From: Lachnospiraceae bacterium
GTDB lineage: Bacteria > Bacillota > Clostridia > Lachnospirales > Lachnospiraceae
DNA length: 39,939 nt
Assembly (NCBI GenBank): GCA_017408025.1
Contig: JAFQVJ010000064.1
Span: 1 to 39,939 of the forward strand
Direction of reading: 5' to 3'
Part shown: positions 26,463 to 34,185 of the stretch, piece by piece
Numbering within the stretch: position 1 is the stretch's first letter
How the letters are laid out: each line of letters begins with the position of its first letter
Notes under the pieces: generated by a model
Told to the model about the DNA's origin: nothing
Database searches by the model: none
Seen by the model: the letters and a program-made list of their open reading frames with translations, nothing else
Program-made: the position numbers and the translations under genes

Positions 26463-26891
26463 ATGGCTTTATATAGTGAAAAGGTAATGGATCATTTCCG
26501 TAATCCAAGAAATGTAGGTGTAATCGAGGATGCAGATGGTATTGGCGAGGTTGGCAACGCAAAGTGTGGAGATATAATGAAGATATATCTGAAGATAGAG
26601 AATGATGTGATAGAGGATGTAAAGTTTGAGACATTTGGTTGTGGCAGTGCCATAGCGTCAAGTTCAATGGCGACAGAGCTTATCAAAGGAAAGCATGTAT
26701 CTGACGCTTTACAGCTTACCAATAAGGCAGTGACAGAAGCACTTGACGGACTTCCTGCACACAAGATACACTGCTCGGTTCTTGCAGAAGAGGCAATAAA
26801 ATCTGCGGTGAAGGATTATTATGATAAAAATGGAATTGAGTACGAAAAGGAAAAGTTTGCAGCTTGTGAAGAAGGACATTGCTGTCACTGA
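26463..26891 (+). CDS. nifU: Fe-S cluster assembly scaffold NifU (IscU-type)
   Basis: A 142-aa scaffold on which Fe-S clusters are built with sulfur from NifS. The three cluster cysteines are C35 (AKCGD), C60 (FGCGS) and C104 (HCSVL), with the conserved D37. It corresponds to the IscU-like domain only, without the C-terminal Nfu domain of classical NifU. An extra Cys/His-rich tail (CEEGHCCH) could bind metal. GGAGG lies upstream of ATG 26463. Confidence 0.95.
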   Translation: MALYSEKVMDHFRNPRNVGVIEDADGIGEVGNAKCGDIMKIYLKIENDVIEDVKFETFGCGSAIASSSMATELIKGKHVSDALQLTNKAVTEALDGLPAHKIHCSVLAEEAIKSAVKDYYDKNGIEYEKEKFAACEEGHCCH

Positions 26892-26968
26892 TTTTGGTAT
26901 ATGATGTGAGTGGCAAAATATATATTTGACACTCATATCATGGTATAGGATTGACAGAAGGGGATGAA

Positions 26969-27205
26969 ATGAAGATGAAAAATTCATCGCGTTTTTTTGA
27001 GAATAAAGATTGTGAATATTATCCTTGTCATGAGGGACTAGCAGAATGTAATTGTATGTTCTGCTATTGTCCGTTATACGGCAAGGAGGCGTGCCCAGGG
27101 ACACCGAGATATATAGAATATAATGGCATACAGATTAAGGATTGTTCTGATTGTACATACCCTCATAGACCAGAAAGCTATGATGTGATTATGAGGTTAT
27201 TGTAG
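26969..27205 (+). CDS. cysteine-rich small protein
   Basis: A 78-aa protein of the cysteine-rich small domain family. Cysteines are clustered: CEYYPC, CNCMFCYCPLYGKEAC and CSDC, with conserved Pro and Tyr. The arrangement suggests a metal or Fe-S site; the function of the family is unknown. ATG 26969 with AAGGGG 5 bases upstream is preferred to a TTG at 26951. It lies 77 bp after nifU and may share its transcript. Confidence 0.8.
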   Translation: MKMKNSSRFFENKDCEYYPCHEGLAECNCMFCYCPLYGKEACPGTPRYIEYNGIQIKDCSDCTYPHRPESYDVIMRLL

Positions 27206-27350
27206 TGCAGAAAATCCCCCAATTTAGAGGATGTTACGCTTCGTAACAATGCCGTTACAGAGGGTTTCTTGCGTGTTACTGGTATGATATAATAAACTTG
27301 CTTCAAGGTTTAGACGAGAACTAAATCTGGCTAAAATAGGAGGAAAAAAT

Positions 27351-27926
27351 ATGACATTAGCAGAGAAATTAAAGGAAGCAAGAAGACAGTCCGGATTATC
27401 TCAAGAGCAGTTGGCGGAAAAACTGTCGGTATCCAGATCAGCCATAGCTAAGTGGGAATCGGGCAAGGGAATGCCAGATGTGGAGAACCTTAAGGCAATA
27501 GCTAAGCTGTTAAATGTAAGTGTTGATTATTTGTTGAATGACGGAGAAGCTAAGGACATTATTCAGATTAAGGAAGCTATCAATTTAGATGAATATGAGA
27601 AACATGGAAAATGTCGCAGTAAGTCAGATGCGGTGGTAGTGTCAAAATATCCTGATGCAGATATCTATCCATTGTTTCGCAGAAAGAAATTAACTCCAGT
27701 ACAGTGGATAATAGATTTCATTGTTTCACCAGGAGTTCTTAATGTAGTAGACAGCTTTGATGATATGTCATCCTATTATTTGGTAGAGCAAGGGGAAAAG
27801 CAGTTATTTGTTAATGTGACCAAGGAATTTATTATCACAAATGAAATGTCAAAGAAAGTAACAGGAAATAAGTTTATAATTGGACAAAACAAATTTACAA
27901 AAGCAACGTATGTTGTGGGCAAATAA
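27351..27926 (+). CDS. XRE-family helix-turn-helix regulator
   Basis: A 191-aa regulator. Residues 5-62 form a Cro/C1-type HTH (LKEARRQSGLSQEQLAEKLS and the recognition part VSRSAIAKWESGKGMPDV), followed by LLNVSVDYLLND. The C-terminal 120 residues are a separate domain of unknown ligand. TAGGAGG precedes ATG 27351. A TATAAT hexamer (27288-27293) lies upstream but without a good -35. Targets are unknown. Confidence 0.88.
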   Translation: MTLAEKLKEARRQSGLSQEQLAEKLSVSRSAIAKWESGKGMPDVENLKAIAKLLNVSVDYLLNDGEAKDIIQIKEAINLDEYEKHGKCRSKSDAVVVSKYPDADIYPLFRRKKLTPVQWIIDFIVSPGVLNVVDSFDDMSSYYLVEQGEKQLFVNVTKEFIITNEMSKKVTGNKFIIGQNKFTKATYVVGK

Positions 27927-27935
27927 CAGAAATAA

Positions 27936-27981
27936 AGGGCGTATGAAGGCAAGAATTAACTTGCCCTCATACGCTCTTTTG
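27936..27981. terminator. bidirectional terminator between convergent XRE and AraC genes
   Basis: AGGGCGTATGA-GGCAAG pairs with CTTGCC-TCATACGCTCT around a short loop, with A-rich left and T-rich right flanks. The right half is also the last codons of the AraC-type gene, whose stop lies in the loop region. Confidence 0.85.
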
Positions 27982-28591
27982 ATGGTGAAAAGCCGAAGGC
28001 TTTTTTATAGCATGTTGCGAAATACGAGCCATTTTTAAAGCCGCATTTTTCAGCAATCTCTTCTATAGAGTAATCTGTACGCTTAAGAAGCCCTTTAGCT
28101 AGTTTTAAACGGTGCGACATAACGTAATCACAGAAGCTTATCTGAACCTCTTTTTTAAACAATTGGCATAGATAAGACGGTGTGATACTGATAGCATTGC
28201 ATACATCACCTAGAGTTATCTGTTCATTGATATGGGCATGTATATAGTACATAGCATTTTTTATGTGCAAGTTTGAATACTTTTCTATCATATATCTTTT
28301 ATCAAGCCCAAAGGAACTTATGATTTCAGCACCAGTAGTAATGAGCGAATCTTTAGTGACTGTGGCTATTTTCTTTTCATTTTCATAACAGCAATCATGA
28401 AGAGATATATTTTCTTTCATCAATATATAGTTATATATTCCAATATTAAGTGAAGATAAATAAATGGCTCTGGTGGCAGGTGTGTACGCGGACTCATCTG
28501 TCTTTTCTTTAAATATTGTGATTGCGCCATTTATATCTCCGTGATAGAGGAGCGTGTATATGTCGTTGTGGTTAAATAAATGTTCGTTCAT
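27956..28591 (-). CDS. AraC-family transcriptional regulator
   Basis: A 211-aa regulator with a C-terminal AraC DNA-binding domain (about residues 112-211): LGDVCNAISITPSYLCQLFKK is the first helix-turn-helix, and YSIEEIAEKCGFKNGSYFAT with FGFSPSKERM the second. The N-terminal 110 residues are an effector or dimerisation part I do not recognise. It is divergent from the haem-type importer operon 440 bp away; AraC proteins are known regulators of siderophore or haem uptake in other bacteria, so it may control that operon (inference). Confidence 0.88.
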   Translation of the reverse strand: MNEHLFNHNDIYTLLYHGDINGAITIFKEKTDESAYTPATRAIYLSSLNIGIYNYILMKENISLHDCCYENEKKIATVTKDSLITTGAEIISSFGLDKRYMIEKYSNLHIKNAMYYIHAHINEQITLGDVCNAISITPSYLCQLFKKEVQISFCDYVMSHRLKLAKGLLKRTDYSIEEIAEKCGFKNGSYFATCYKKAFGFSPSKERMRAS

Positions 28592-28633
28592 GTTTTTCCT
28601 TTCTAGTTTGTATATTTACGTACATATATACTT

Positions 28634-28820
28634 ACATAAGTGTTAAACCGATTGCTGCGTTTCTTCGAAACTGTCGCAATCGCAGCATTCGTAACTCCAA
28701 GCTAACGCTTTACGTTACTCAGCTTGTATACATACATAAGTGTTAAACCGATTGCTACGTTTCTTCGAAACTGTCGCAATCGCAGCATTCGTAACTCCAA
28801 GCTAACGCTTTACGTTACTC
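28634..28820. repeat. two direct copies of an 88-bp sequence, 100-bp period
   Basis: 28634-28720 recurs at 28734-28820 with one difference (GCTGCG to GCTACG). Each unit encodes two nested stem-loops: GATTGC/GCAATC enclosing TTTC-TTC-GAAA, and GTAAC/GTTAC enclosing AAGC/GCTT. It lies between the divergent AraC gene and the haem-type operon. Confidence 0.9.
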
Positions 28821-28833
28821 ATACTGTACACTC

Positions 28834-28883
28834 GTCAAATAAGCAACAGTTAATATGCAAGCATATAACTGTTGTTTATTTGA
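28834..28883. repeat. long inverted repeat upstream of the haem-type operon
   Basis: GTCAAATAA-CAACAGTTA (from 28834) pairs with AACTGTTG-TTATTTGAC (to 28883) around the GCATAT/ATATGC centre, about 24 bp per arm with two mismatches. No T-tract follows on either strand, so it is more likely a binding site or cruciform than a terminator. Confidence 0.8.
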
Positions 28884-28965
28884 CTCGTTGTTTAACATAA
28901 TATTTTGAAAAAAGTGTGATAGATTTTAAAACACAATTGGATTATACCATGATATTATACCGAAT

Positions 28966-28989
28966 GGTTAGTTTAATCTAACCAACTAA
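28966..28989 (+). promoter_or_regulatory. inverted-repeat operator at the haem-type operon (DtxR/IdeR-like)
   Basis: GGTTAG (28966-28971) and CTAACC (28978-28983) form an inverted repeat with a 6-nt centre, followed by AACTAA. The half-sites match those of DtxR/IdeR iron repressor boxes, but spacing differs. It lies close to a TATTAT hexamer (28953-28958). Iron control is inference. Confidence 0.45.
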
Positions 28990-29032
28990 CGAGAAAGTTT
29001 ATCAATTAAATTATTTAGGAGGAATTGTTTGT

Positions 29033-29929
29033 ATGAAAAAGAGATTTTTAGCTGCTTTAATGGCAGTAGGAATGATGGCTACAGCATTAGTAGGATGTGG
29101 TAGCTCAGATAATGAGGGACAGGAAAGCACAACAGGTACACAGGCAGAGCAGAAAGACAATGTAGTAGCTTCATCTGTTGCAGTAGTGCAGATACTGGAT
29201 GCGCTTGGCGTTGAGATGGTTGGTGTGCCTACAAGCAGCTACGAGTTACCAGAGAGTGTAAAGGATGCAACAAGAATCGGAAACCCTATGGCTCCAGATA
29301 TGGAAGTTATCGCTTCATTAGAACCAACAGTTGTTGTATCAGTTGATACATTATCTGAGGATTTGAAGTCACAGTTTGACTCAATCGGTGCAGAATCATT
29401 CTTTGTAAATCTCTCAAGCTATGAGGGATTAAAGACATCAATTAAGGAGCTTGGCGAAAGATTTGGTGTAAAGTCAGAGGCAGATGAGATTATTTCAGGA
29501 TTTGAGTCGAAGGAAGCAGACATCGCAAAGCTTACAGAAGGCAAGGAGGCTCCAAGCGTACTTATTATCTTCGGTGCAAGCGGAAGCTTCATGGTTGCAT
29601 CAGAGGATACATACGTTGGTGATTTAGTTAAGAGAGTGGGTGGAGATAACGTTATCAAAGACGCTCCGGCATCGTTCTCACCAGTAGATATGGAGTATCT
29701 TGCAAACCAGAATCCTGATTATATTTTATTCATGGCTCACGCAAATCCAGAGGAGTCACTTGCTGCATTTAAGCAGGAATTTGAGACAAATGTAGCATGG
29801 CAGAGCTTTGACGCCGTTAAGAATGACAAGGTTATCGCTCTTGAGACTGGTTATTTCGGAATGAGTGCAAACCTTCAGGCAGTAGAGGCAATGGAAAAGC
29901 TCGCTGATATTTTATACGGGGAGAACTAA
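29033..29929 (+). CDS. isdE: haem/iron-complex ABC importer, substrate-binding lipoprotein (IsdE-like)
   Basis: A 298-aa lipoprotein, lipobox cysteine C22 (LVGCGSS), belonging to the helical-backbone (FhuD/BtuF) binding proteins. The segments VGVPTSSYELPESVKD, IGNPMAPDMEVIASLEPTVVVSV and the end FGMSANLQAVEAMEKL match the IsdE haem-binding group more closely than siderophore-binding relatives. The permease and ATPase follow in order. ATG 29033 has TTTAGGAGG upstream. Haem as substrate is inferred from this likeness and from the radical SAM gene in the same cluster. Confidence 0.75.
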   Translation: MKKRFLAALMAVGMMATALVGCGSSDNEGQESTTGTQAEQKDNVVASSVAVVQILDALGVEMVGVPTSSYELPESVKDATRIGNPMAPDMEVIASLEPTVVVSVDTLSEDLKSQFDSIGAESFFVNLSSYEGLKTSIKELGERFGVKSEADEIISGFESKEADIAKLTEGKEAPSVLIIFGASGSFMVASEDTYVGDLVKRVGGDNVIKDAPASFSPVDMEYLANQNPDYILFMAHANPEESLAAFKQEFETNVAWQSFDAVKNDKVIALETGYFGMSANLQAVEAMEKLADILYGEN

Positions 29930-29936
29930 TATTACT

Positions 29937-30917
29937 ATGAAACGAAAAGGTGCATTTTTGGTTCTACTTATCATATTCTTCGTGACAATCATAGTGTCAA
30001 TTCGCATAGGTAGTGTGTCTGTGTCATACGAAGACATTTTGAATGCATTGACAAGCGATAAGGGTGGAATTGCTGGTATTATACGAAATATCAGACTGCC
30101 AAGAATATTGATGGCGATTATAATAGGGGCAAATCTTGCAGTGTCTGGTGTATTACTTCAGGGTGTCATGAGGAATCCTCTTGCCGACCCTGGTATTACG
30201 GGTATATCCGCAGGAGCCAGCGTGGTAGTTATGATAGTGATGCTGTACTTTCCAAGTGCAGCAGCCAGCATGCCAGTGTTTGGTTTTCTGGGCGGTGTAA
30301 TGGCATGTGCCATTATATATGGACTTGCATGGAAAAAAGGATTATCGGCTATGAGAATCGTTCTGGCAGGTGTGGCTGTCAATTCCATTCTCGGTGGTAT
30401 CACAAGCATGATTCAGTTGATGAATAGTGAAAATCTTCAAGGGGTACTTAACTGGCTAAATGGTGAGTTAGGTAAAAAGAGTTGGGCACAGGTACAGTAT
30501 GTTGCCATATACTCCGTTGTAGGTCTGGTGCTTGCATTCCTTCTACACAGATGTCTGGATGTATTGGCGCTGGGAGATAAGAATACAAAGAGTCTTGGCT
30601 ACAATCCTAATGTACTTCGTCTTCTTATATCAGGGGTAGCGGTATTATTAGCAGGAATATCCACAGCGTATGTAGGTGTTATCGGATTTATAGGACTTAT
30701 TGTACCACATATATCGCGAATGCTTATGGGTTCAGAACACAAGAGACTGATACCGTTTTCAGCACTTATGGGGGCGACCATACTTTTGGCGGCTGATACC
30801 ATCGGAAGAACAATTATTGCACCTTATGAGATACCAGTAGGTGTTATTACAACAGTATTTGGTGGACCATTCTTTTTATATTTGTTAAGAAAGGATAGCA
30901 AGGGATATGGAGATTAA
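29937..30917 (+). CDS. FecCD-family iron-complex/haem ABC importer permease
   Basis: A 326-aa membrane permease with about nine to ten helices. Family landmarks: IRLPRILMAIIIGANLAVSG near residue 50, GVLLQGVMRNPLADPGITGI, and GLIVPHISRMLMGSEHKRLIP, which contains the cytoplasmic coupling helix that contacts the ATPase. It starts 7 bases after the binding-protein stop and overlaps the ATPase gene by 11 bases. Confidence 0.93.
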   Translation: MKRKGAFLVLLIIFFVTIIVSIRIGSVSVSYEDILNALTSDKGGIAGIIRNIRLPRILMAIIIGANLAVSGVLLQGVMRNPLADPGITGISAGASVVVMIVMLYFPSAAASMPVFGFLGGVMACAIIYGLAWKKGLSAMRIVLAGVAVNSILGGITSMIQLMNSENLQGVLNWLNGELGKKSWAQVQYVAIYSVVGLVLAFLLHRCLDVLALGDKNTKSLGYNPNVLRLLISGVAVLLAGISTAYVGVIGFIGLIVPHISRMLMGSEHKRLIPFSALMGATILLAADTIGRTIIAPYEIPVGVITTVFGGPFFLYLLRKDSKGYGD

Positions 30918-31707
30918 AAAACTGACATTCTCTTATGGAGATAAAAGCTTCATCGAGGGTCTTAGTGGAAAAATTGAAAAGGGCAAGATAACAACCATAC
31001 TTGGACCTAATGGTTGTGGCAAATCAACATTATTAAATCTGTTGGTAAATCAGCTGAAGCCACAGGGTGGACAGATACTCCTTGATGGAAGAGATGTCAA
31101 ACGTATCCCATTGAGGGAAATGGCAAGAAATGTTGCTATGGTTCATCAGCAAAATTCTGTTCCAGCAGATACCACAGTAGAACGTTTAATAGAATTTGGA
31201 AGGATGCCTTATCAGACTATGTTTTCATCAGAGGATGAAGAGGGCGAATCAGTTGTAAAATGGGCTCTTAAGGTAACAAATCTTGAACATATGGCAAAGA
31301 AGAGAGTAGGACAGTTATCAGGAGGAGAACGTCAGAGAGCCTGGATTGCTTTAGCATTGGCTCAGAAGACAGACATATTATTTTTAGATGAGCCTACAAC
31401 ATATCTGGATATTTATTACCAGATGGAAATATTGACACTTGTACGCCGGCTTAACAGAGAATACGGCATGACCATCGTGATGGTACTCCACGATATCAAT
31501 CAGGCAATGCAGTTTAGCGATAACCTAATCATTATGAAAAAGGGAACTATCTGCTACGCAGGAGATGTGGAAGGTGGCATTACAGAAGCCAGACTAAAAG
31601 AGGTGTATGGAATTGATGCTGTTATAAAATGGTCGAAGCAAAATAATTGCCCATATATGATACCTATAGTCGAGCCAGAAGAATATGGGCATGCAGTGGC
31701 GATGTAG
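30907..31707 (+). CDS. iron-complex/haem ABC importer ATPase (FecE-like)
   Basis: A 266-aa ATPase that powers the FecCD-type permease. Seen: Walker A GPNGCGKST (about residues 33-41), signature LSGGERQR, Walker B ILFLDEPTTYLD, H-loop VLHD. The 11-base overlap with the permease gene indicates coupled translation. A 174-bp gap separates it from the flavodoxin gene; I see no terminator in that gap. Confidence 0.94.
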   Translation: MEIKKLTFSYGDKSFIEGLSGKIEKGKITTILGPNGCGKSTLLNLLVNQLKPQGGQILLDGRDVKRIPLREMARNVAMVHQQNSVPADTTVERLIEFGRMPYQTMFSSEDEEGESVVKWALKVTNLEHMAKKRVGQLSGGERQRAWIALALAQKTDILFLDEPTTYLDIYYQMEILTLVRRLNREYGMTIVMVLHDINQAMQFSDNLIIMKKGTICYAGDVEGGITEARLKEVYGIDAVIKWSKQNNCPYMIPIVEPEEYGHAVAM

Positions 31708-31881
31708 ATGCAGTTTATGAATATAACGGTTATGGTCATTAAAGCATAAGAGTATGTCGCTGTAAAAGCTGTTGATATATTGGGTAATGTTATATTGCAG
31801 TAAAAGAGATAAAGCTTTATAAGGCAAGAAGCCAGATAAATAAGAGATTAAGAAAATACAAAACACAGAGAGGATTACAGT

Positions 31882-32394
31882 ATGAAAATATTAGTAACAT
31901 ATTCAAGCAAGACAGGAAATACAAAGAAGCTTGCACAGGGGATTTTTCACGGTTTAGGAAATATGGATAAAACTATCCTCCCAATGAATGAGGTAAAGGA
32001 TATGAGTGGCTATGATGTAGTTCTTGCAGGCTACTGGGTAGACAAGGGTGGTGCCAATACAGAGGCAGCAGAGTTTATGAAGACAATAGAGGGTAAGAAG
32101 GTAGGTGTATTTGCAACACTTGCATTCTGGCCAGATTCAGAGCATGGCTTCAAGTCAATTACAGCTGGTGAGGAGCTTGTTAAAGAGAAGAATCACGTTA
32201 TCGGCAGATATATCTGTCAGGGAAAGATTTCAGATGAGATGGTTGCTATGTTTGAGAAGATGGGAGAGAATAGTCCTCACAAGCCAACACCTGAAAAGAG
32301 AAAGAGATATGCAATCTCGGCCAATCATCCTTCACAAGCTGATATCGCTGTGGCAGCAGAGATGTTCCGCGAGAGGATAGAAGCAGATGTTTAA
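31882..32394 (+). CDS. flavodoxin-family protein (HmuF/BilS-like)
   Basis: A 170-aa flavodoxin-fold protein. The FMN phosphate loop is YSSKTGNTKKLA (about residues 6-17). The GYWVDKGGAN segment and FATLAFWPDSEHG are features of the BilS/HmuF-like subgroup that is linked to tetrapyrrole reduction in gut bacteria, and this gene is next to a HemW/HutW-like radical SAM gene and a haem-type importer. It probably supplies electrons to the radical SAM enzyme or reduces its product. This role follows from context and recalled family likeness. GAGAGGAT lies before ATG 31882. Confidence 0.75.
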   Translation: MKILVTYSSKTGNTKKLAQGIFHGLGNMDKTILPMNEVKDMSGYDVVLAGYWVDKGGANTEAAEFMKTIEGKKVGVFATLAFWPDSEHGFKSITAGEELVKEKNHVIGRYICQGKISDEMVAMFEKMGENSPHKPTPEKRKRYAISANHPSQADIAVAAEMFRERIEADV

Positions 32395-32435
32395 ATTTCT
32401 GAGAAAAAAAGATATATGCAGAGAGGATGGGACAG

Positions 32436-33647
32436 ATGTTTAAGGAAAGATTAAAGACACATCACAGTGCCATGAGTGAGGGAAAAAAGTATGTAGCAGG
32501 TATGGGTACACCTCACACAGCTCTCATGAGCGTAAATGAAAATGACAGCAAGCTTGCAACAATCTATATTCATGTGCCATTTTGCAATAAAATATGTAGC
32601 TTTTGCAACATGCGCCGTTCACTTCAAAATCCAGCAGAAAATTATGCGGATCTTGTGGTTAGAGAGATAGAGCAGTATGCAGCCCTTCCATATATAGAAA
32701 CTACAACCTTTGATGCAGTGTATTTCGGAGGTGGCACACCTACCACATTGTCAGGGGAAGCATTAAGCAAGATTCTAAAGGCTCTGAAGGGAAATCTTAA
32801 CTTCACAGAGGATGCAGAGTTTACTATTGAGACAACGGTAACAGAACTGACAGAGGATAAGATGAAGACTCTTATCGAAAATGGAGTAAATCGTTTTTCA
32901 GTAGGCGTACAGACATTTGATGATGAAGGTCGAAAGCAGATGGGACGTATCGGAAGTGGTGAAACTGCATACGAGAGATTAAAGCAGTTAAAATCATACG
33001 ATGGCGTAACAGTCAGCATGGACTTGATTTACAATTATCCAGGTCAGACTATGGAAAGTCTTATGGCAGATTTAGATAAAATCACAGAGCTTAATCTGGA
33101 CGGATTTTCCATGTATTCACTTATCAATATGAAAGAAACAACCATTGATAATGCTGGGAATGAGCGTAATGATGAGGAAATGTTTTACACTATCAGCCAT
33201 ACTATGAAGGAACGAGGATATGATTTCCTTGAGCTGACTAAGATGGTTAAGAGTGACAGGTACCGCTATATTATGAACAGGCACAAGGGTGCAGACACAC
33301 TTCCACTTGGTGCAGGTGCAGGTGGTTCAGTAAATGGACTTGCATTGATGAATCCTATAAAGCTTGATGAGTATGAGCAGAGTGTAAGTGACTTAGCATC
33401 AAGAAAAGGAATGCTTTTCGTACCAGAGTATGTGGAGGTAGTTCGTTTCAAGGGTGATGTGCAGACAGCATATCTTCCAAGAAATGAAGCGATGTATGGC
33501 TCTAATCTAGGAGAGTATGAAAGGTTTCGCCGTGAACTTATTGAACAGGATATGGTATGTGAGACAGCAGACGGTTATCGTTTGACGGAGAAAGGAATCT
33601 TCTGGGGTAACACAATATCAAGACATCTATCACAGATGGTTGGGTAA
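32436..33647 (+). CDS. HemW/HutW-like radical SAM protein
   Basis: A 403-aa radical SAM protein of the coproporphyrinogen-oxidase-like group. The 4Fe-4S cluster motif is CNKICSFC (C50, C54, C57) after YIHVPF, followed by GGGTPTTLSG and the C-terminal HemN-like region. Members of this group include HemW (haem chaperone) and HutW/ChuW/HmuW, which open haem anaerobically to a linear tetrapyrrole and free iron. The location directly after a haem-type ABC importer and a flavodoxin favours the latter group. ATG 32436 is preferred over ATG 32427 because GAGAGGAT lies upstream in the same arrangement as for the flavodoxin gene. Activity is not proven by sequence. Confidence 0.75.
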   Translation: MFKERLKTHHSAMSEGKKYVAGMGTPHTALMSVNENDSKLATIYIHVPFCNKICSFCNMRRSLQNPAENYADLVVREIEQYAALPYIETTTFDAVYFGGGTPTTLSGEALSKILKALKGNLNFTEDAEFTIETTVTELTEDKMKTLIENGVNRFSVGVQTFDDEGRKQMGRIGSGETAYERLKQLKSYDGVTVSMDLIYNYPGQTMESLMADLDKITELNLDGFSMYSLINMKETTIDNAGNERNDEEMFYTISHTMKERGYDFLELTKMVKSDRYRYIMNRHKGADTLPLGAGAGGSVNGLALMNPIKLDEYEQSVSDLASRKGMLFVPEYVEVVRFKGDVQTAYLPRNEAMYGSNLGEYERFRRELIEQDMVCETADGYRLTEKGIFWGNTISRHLSQMVG

Positions 33648-33682
33648 AACCTTGTTTAAGCAGCGGTAGACTCTCAACGCGA

Positions 33683-33829
33683 GGTTAGATATGTTAACTA
33701 AAGTGCTTTAGGTTAGATATTTTAAACTATAGTATATTAGGCTGGATATTTTTAATTATTGTATATGAGGTAAAATTTCTTAAACTATAGTATATGAGGG
33801 TAAATATCTTAAACTATAGTAGAAAATGA
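33683..33829 (+). repeat. 29-bp imperfect tandem repeat, five copies
   Basis: Units start at 33683, 33711, 33740, 33769 and 33798, consensus GGTTAGATATTTTAAACTAT then AGTATATGA. Each of the better copies holds the palindrome ACTATAGT. The array lies just after the radical SAM gene. Confidence 0.85.
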
Positions 33830-33874
33830 AGATTATTTAAAAACTTAAAAATTAAGTAAATAGTTGATGATTGG

Positions 33875-33917
33875 TCGCCGAGCCATTCGACATTGTGTCG
33901 AGGCTCGGCGATTTTTT
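33875..33917 (+). terminator. intrinsic terminator of the haem-type cluster
   Basis: TCGCCGAGCC (33875-33884) pairs with GGCTCGGCGA (33902-33911), with TCGAC/GTCGA pairing inside, followed by TTTTTT. Strong and G/C-rich compared with its surroundings. Confidence 0.9.
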
Positions 33918-33920
33918 CTT

Positions 33921-33957
33921 GTTTAATAGGAAAGTTCTTCAAACTTCCCTATTAAAC
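33921..33957. repeat. terminator-associated palindromic repeat, copy 4 (variant arms)
   Basis: GTTTAATAGG (33921-33930) pairs with CCTATTAAAC (33948-33957), with AAGTT/AACTT inside. The outer part differs from the other copies on both arms yet still pairs, which points to selection on base pairing. Confidence 0.8.
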
Positions 33958-33978
33958 AAAAAACGCTCCGCTAAGGAT

Positions 33979-34065
33979 GAGCACTCGCACGAGAAGAAGG
34001 TGTCAGCTGAAGCTGACCGTGCTCTGCTCACAAAGTGGAGCAAGTCCCTCATGAATGAGGGATTT
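33979..34065 (+). repeat. structured repeat element, copy 2
   Basis: GAGCAC (33979-33984) pairs with GTGCTC (34019-34024), GTCAGC (34002-34007) with GCTGAC (34012-34017), and AAGTCCCTCAT (34042-34052) with ATGAGGGATTT (34055-34065). Compared with copy 1 at 579-668, several positions have changed on both sides so that pairing is kept. Confidence 0.65.
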
Positions 34066-34074
34066 AGGGAGTTG

Positions 34075-34098
34075 AAGTGGACTTGTCCACTTTGTTCT
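34075..34098 (+). terminator. short intrinsic terminator before palindrome copy 5
   Basis: AAGTGGAC (34075-34082) pairs with GTCCACTT (34085-34092) around a TT loop, followed by TGTTCT. An alternative partner for its right arm exists at 34031-34039 (CAAAGTGGA with TCCACTTTG, 34086-34094), so two exclusive folds are possible. Confidence 0.6.
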
Positions 34099-34132
34099 TG
34101 TATAGGAAAGTTCTCGAAACTTTCCTATACAA
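34098..34132. repeat. terminator-associated palindromic repeat, copy 5
   Basis: TTGTATAGG (34098-34106) pairs with CCTATACAA (34124-34132), with AAAGTT/AACTTT inside and a CTCG loop. This is the most symmetric copy. It is followed by ACAAAAAGCTTCG, closely matching the sequence after copy 4. Confidence 0.85.
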
Positions 34133-34185
34133 CAAAAAGCTTCGTTAAGGAATTAATCGCAGCTGCTTTGCAAATACGATTTTTT

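Noticed and set aside
28634-28820. Possible CRISPR array
   Set aside because: Only two long copies with a 12-bp gap, no spacers of uniform length and no cas genes.
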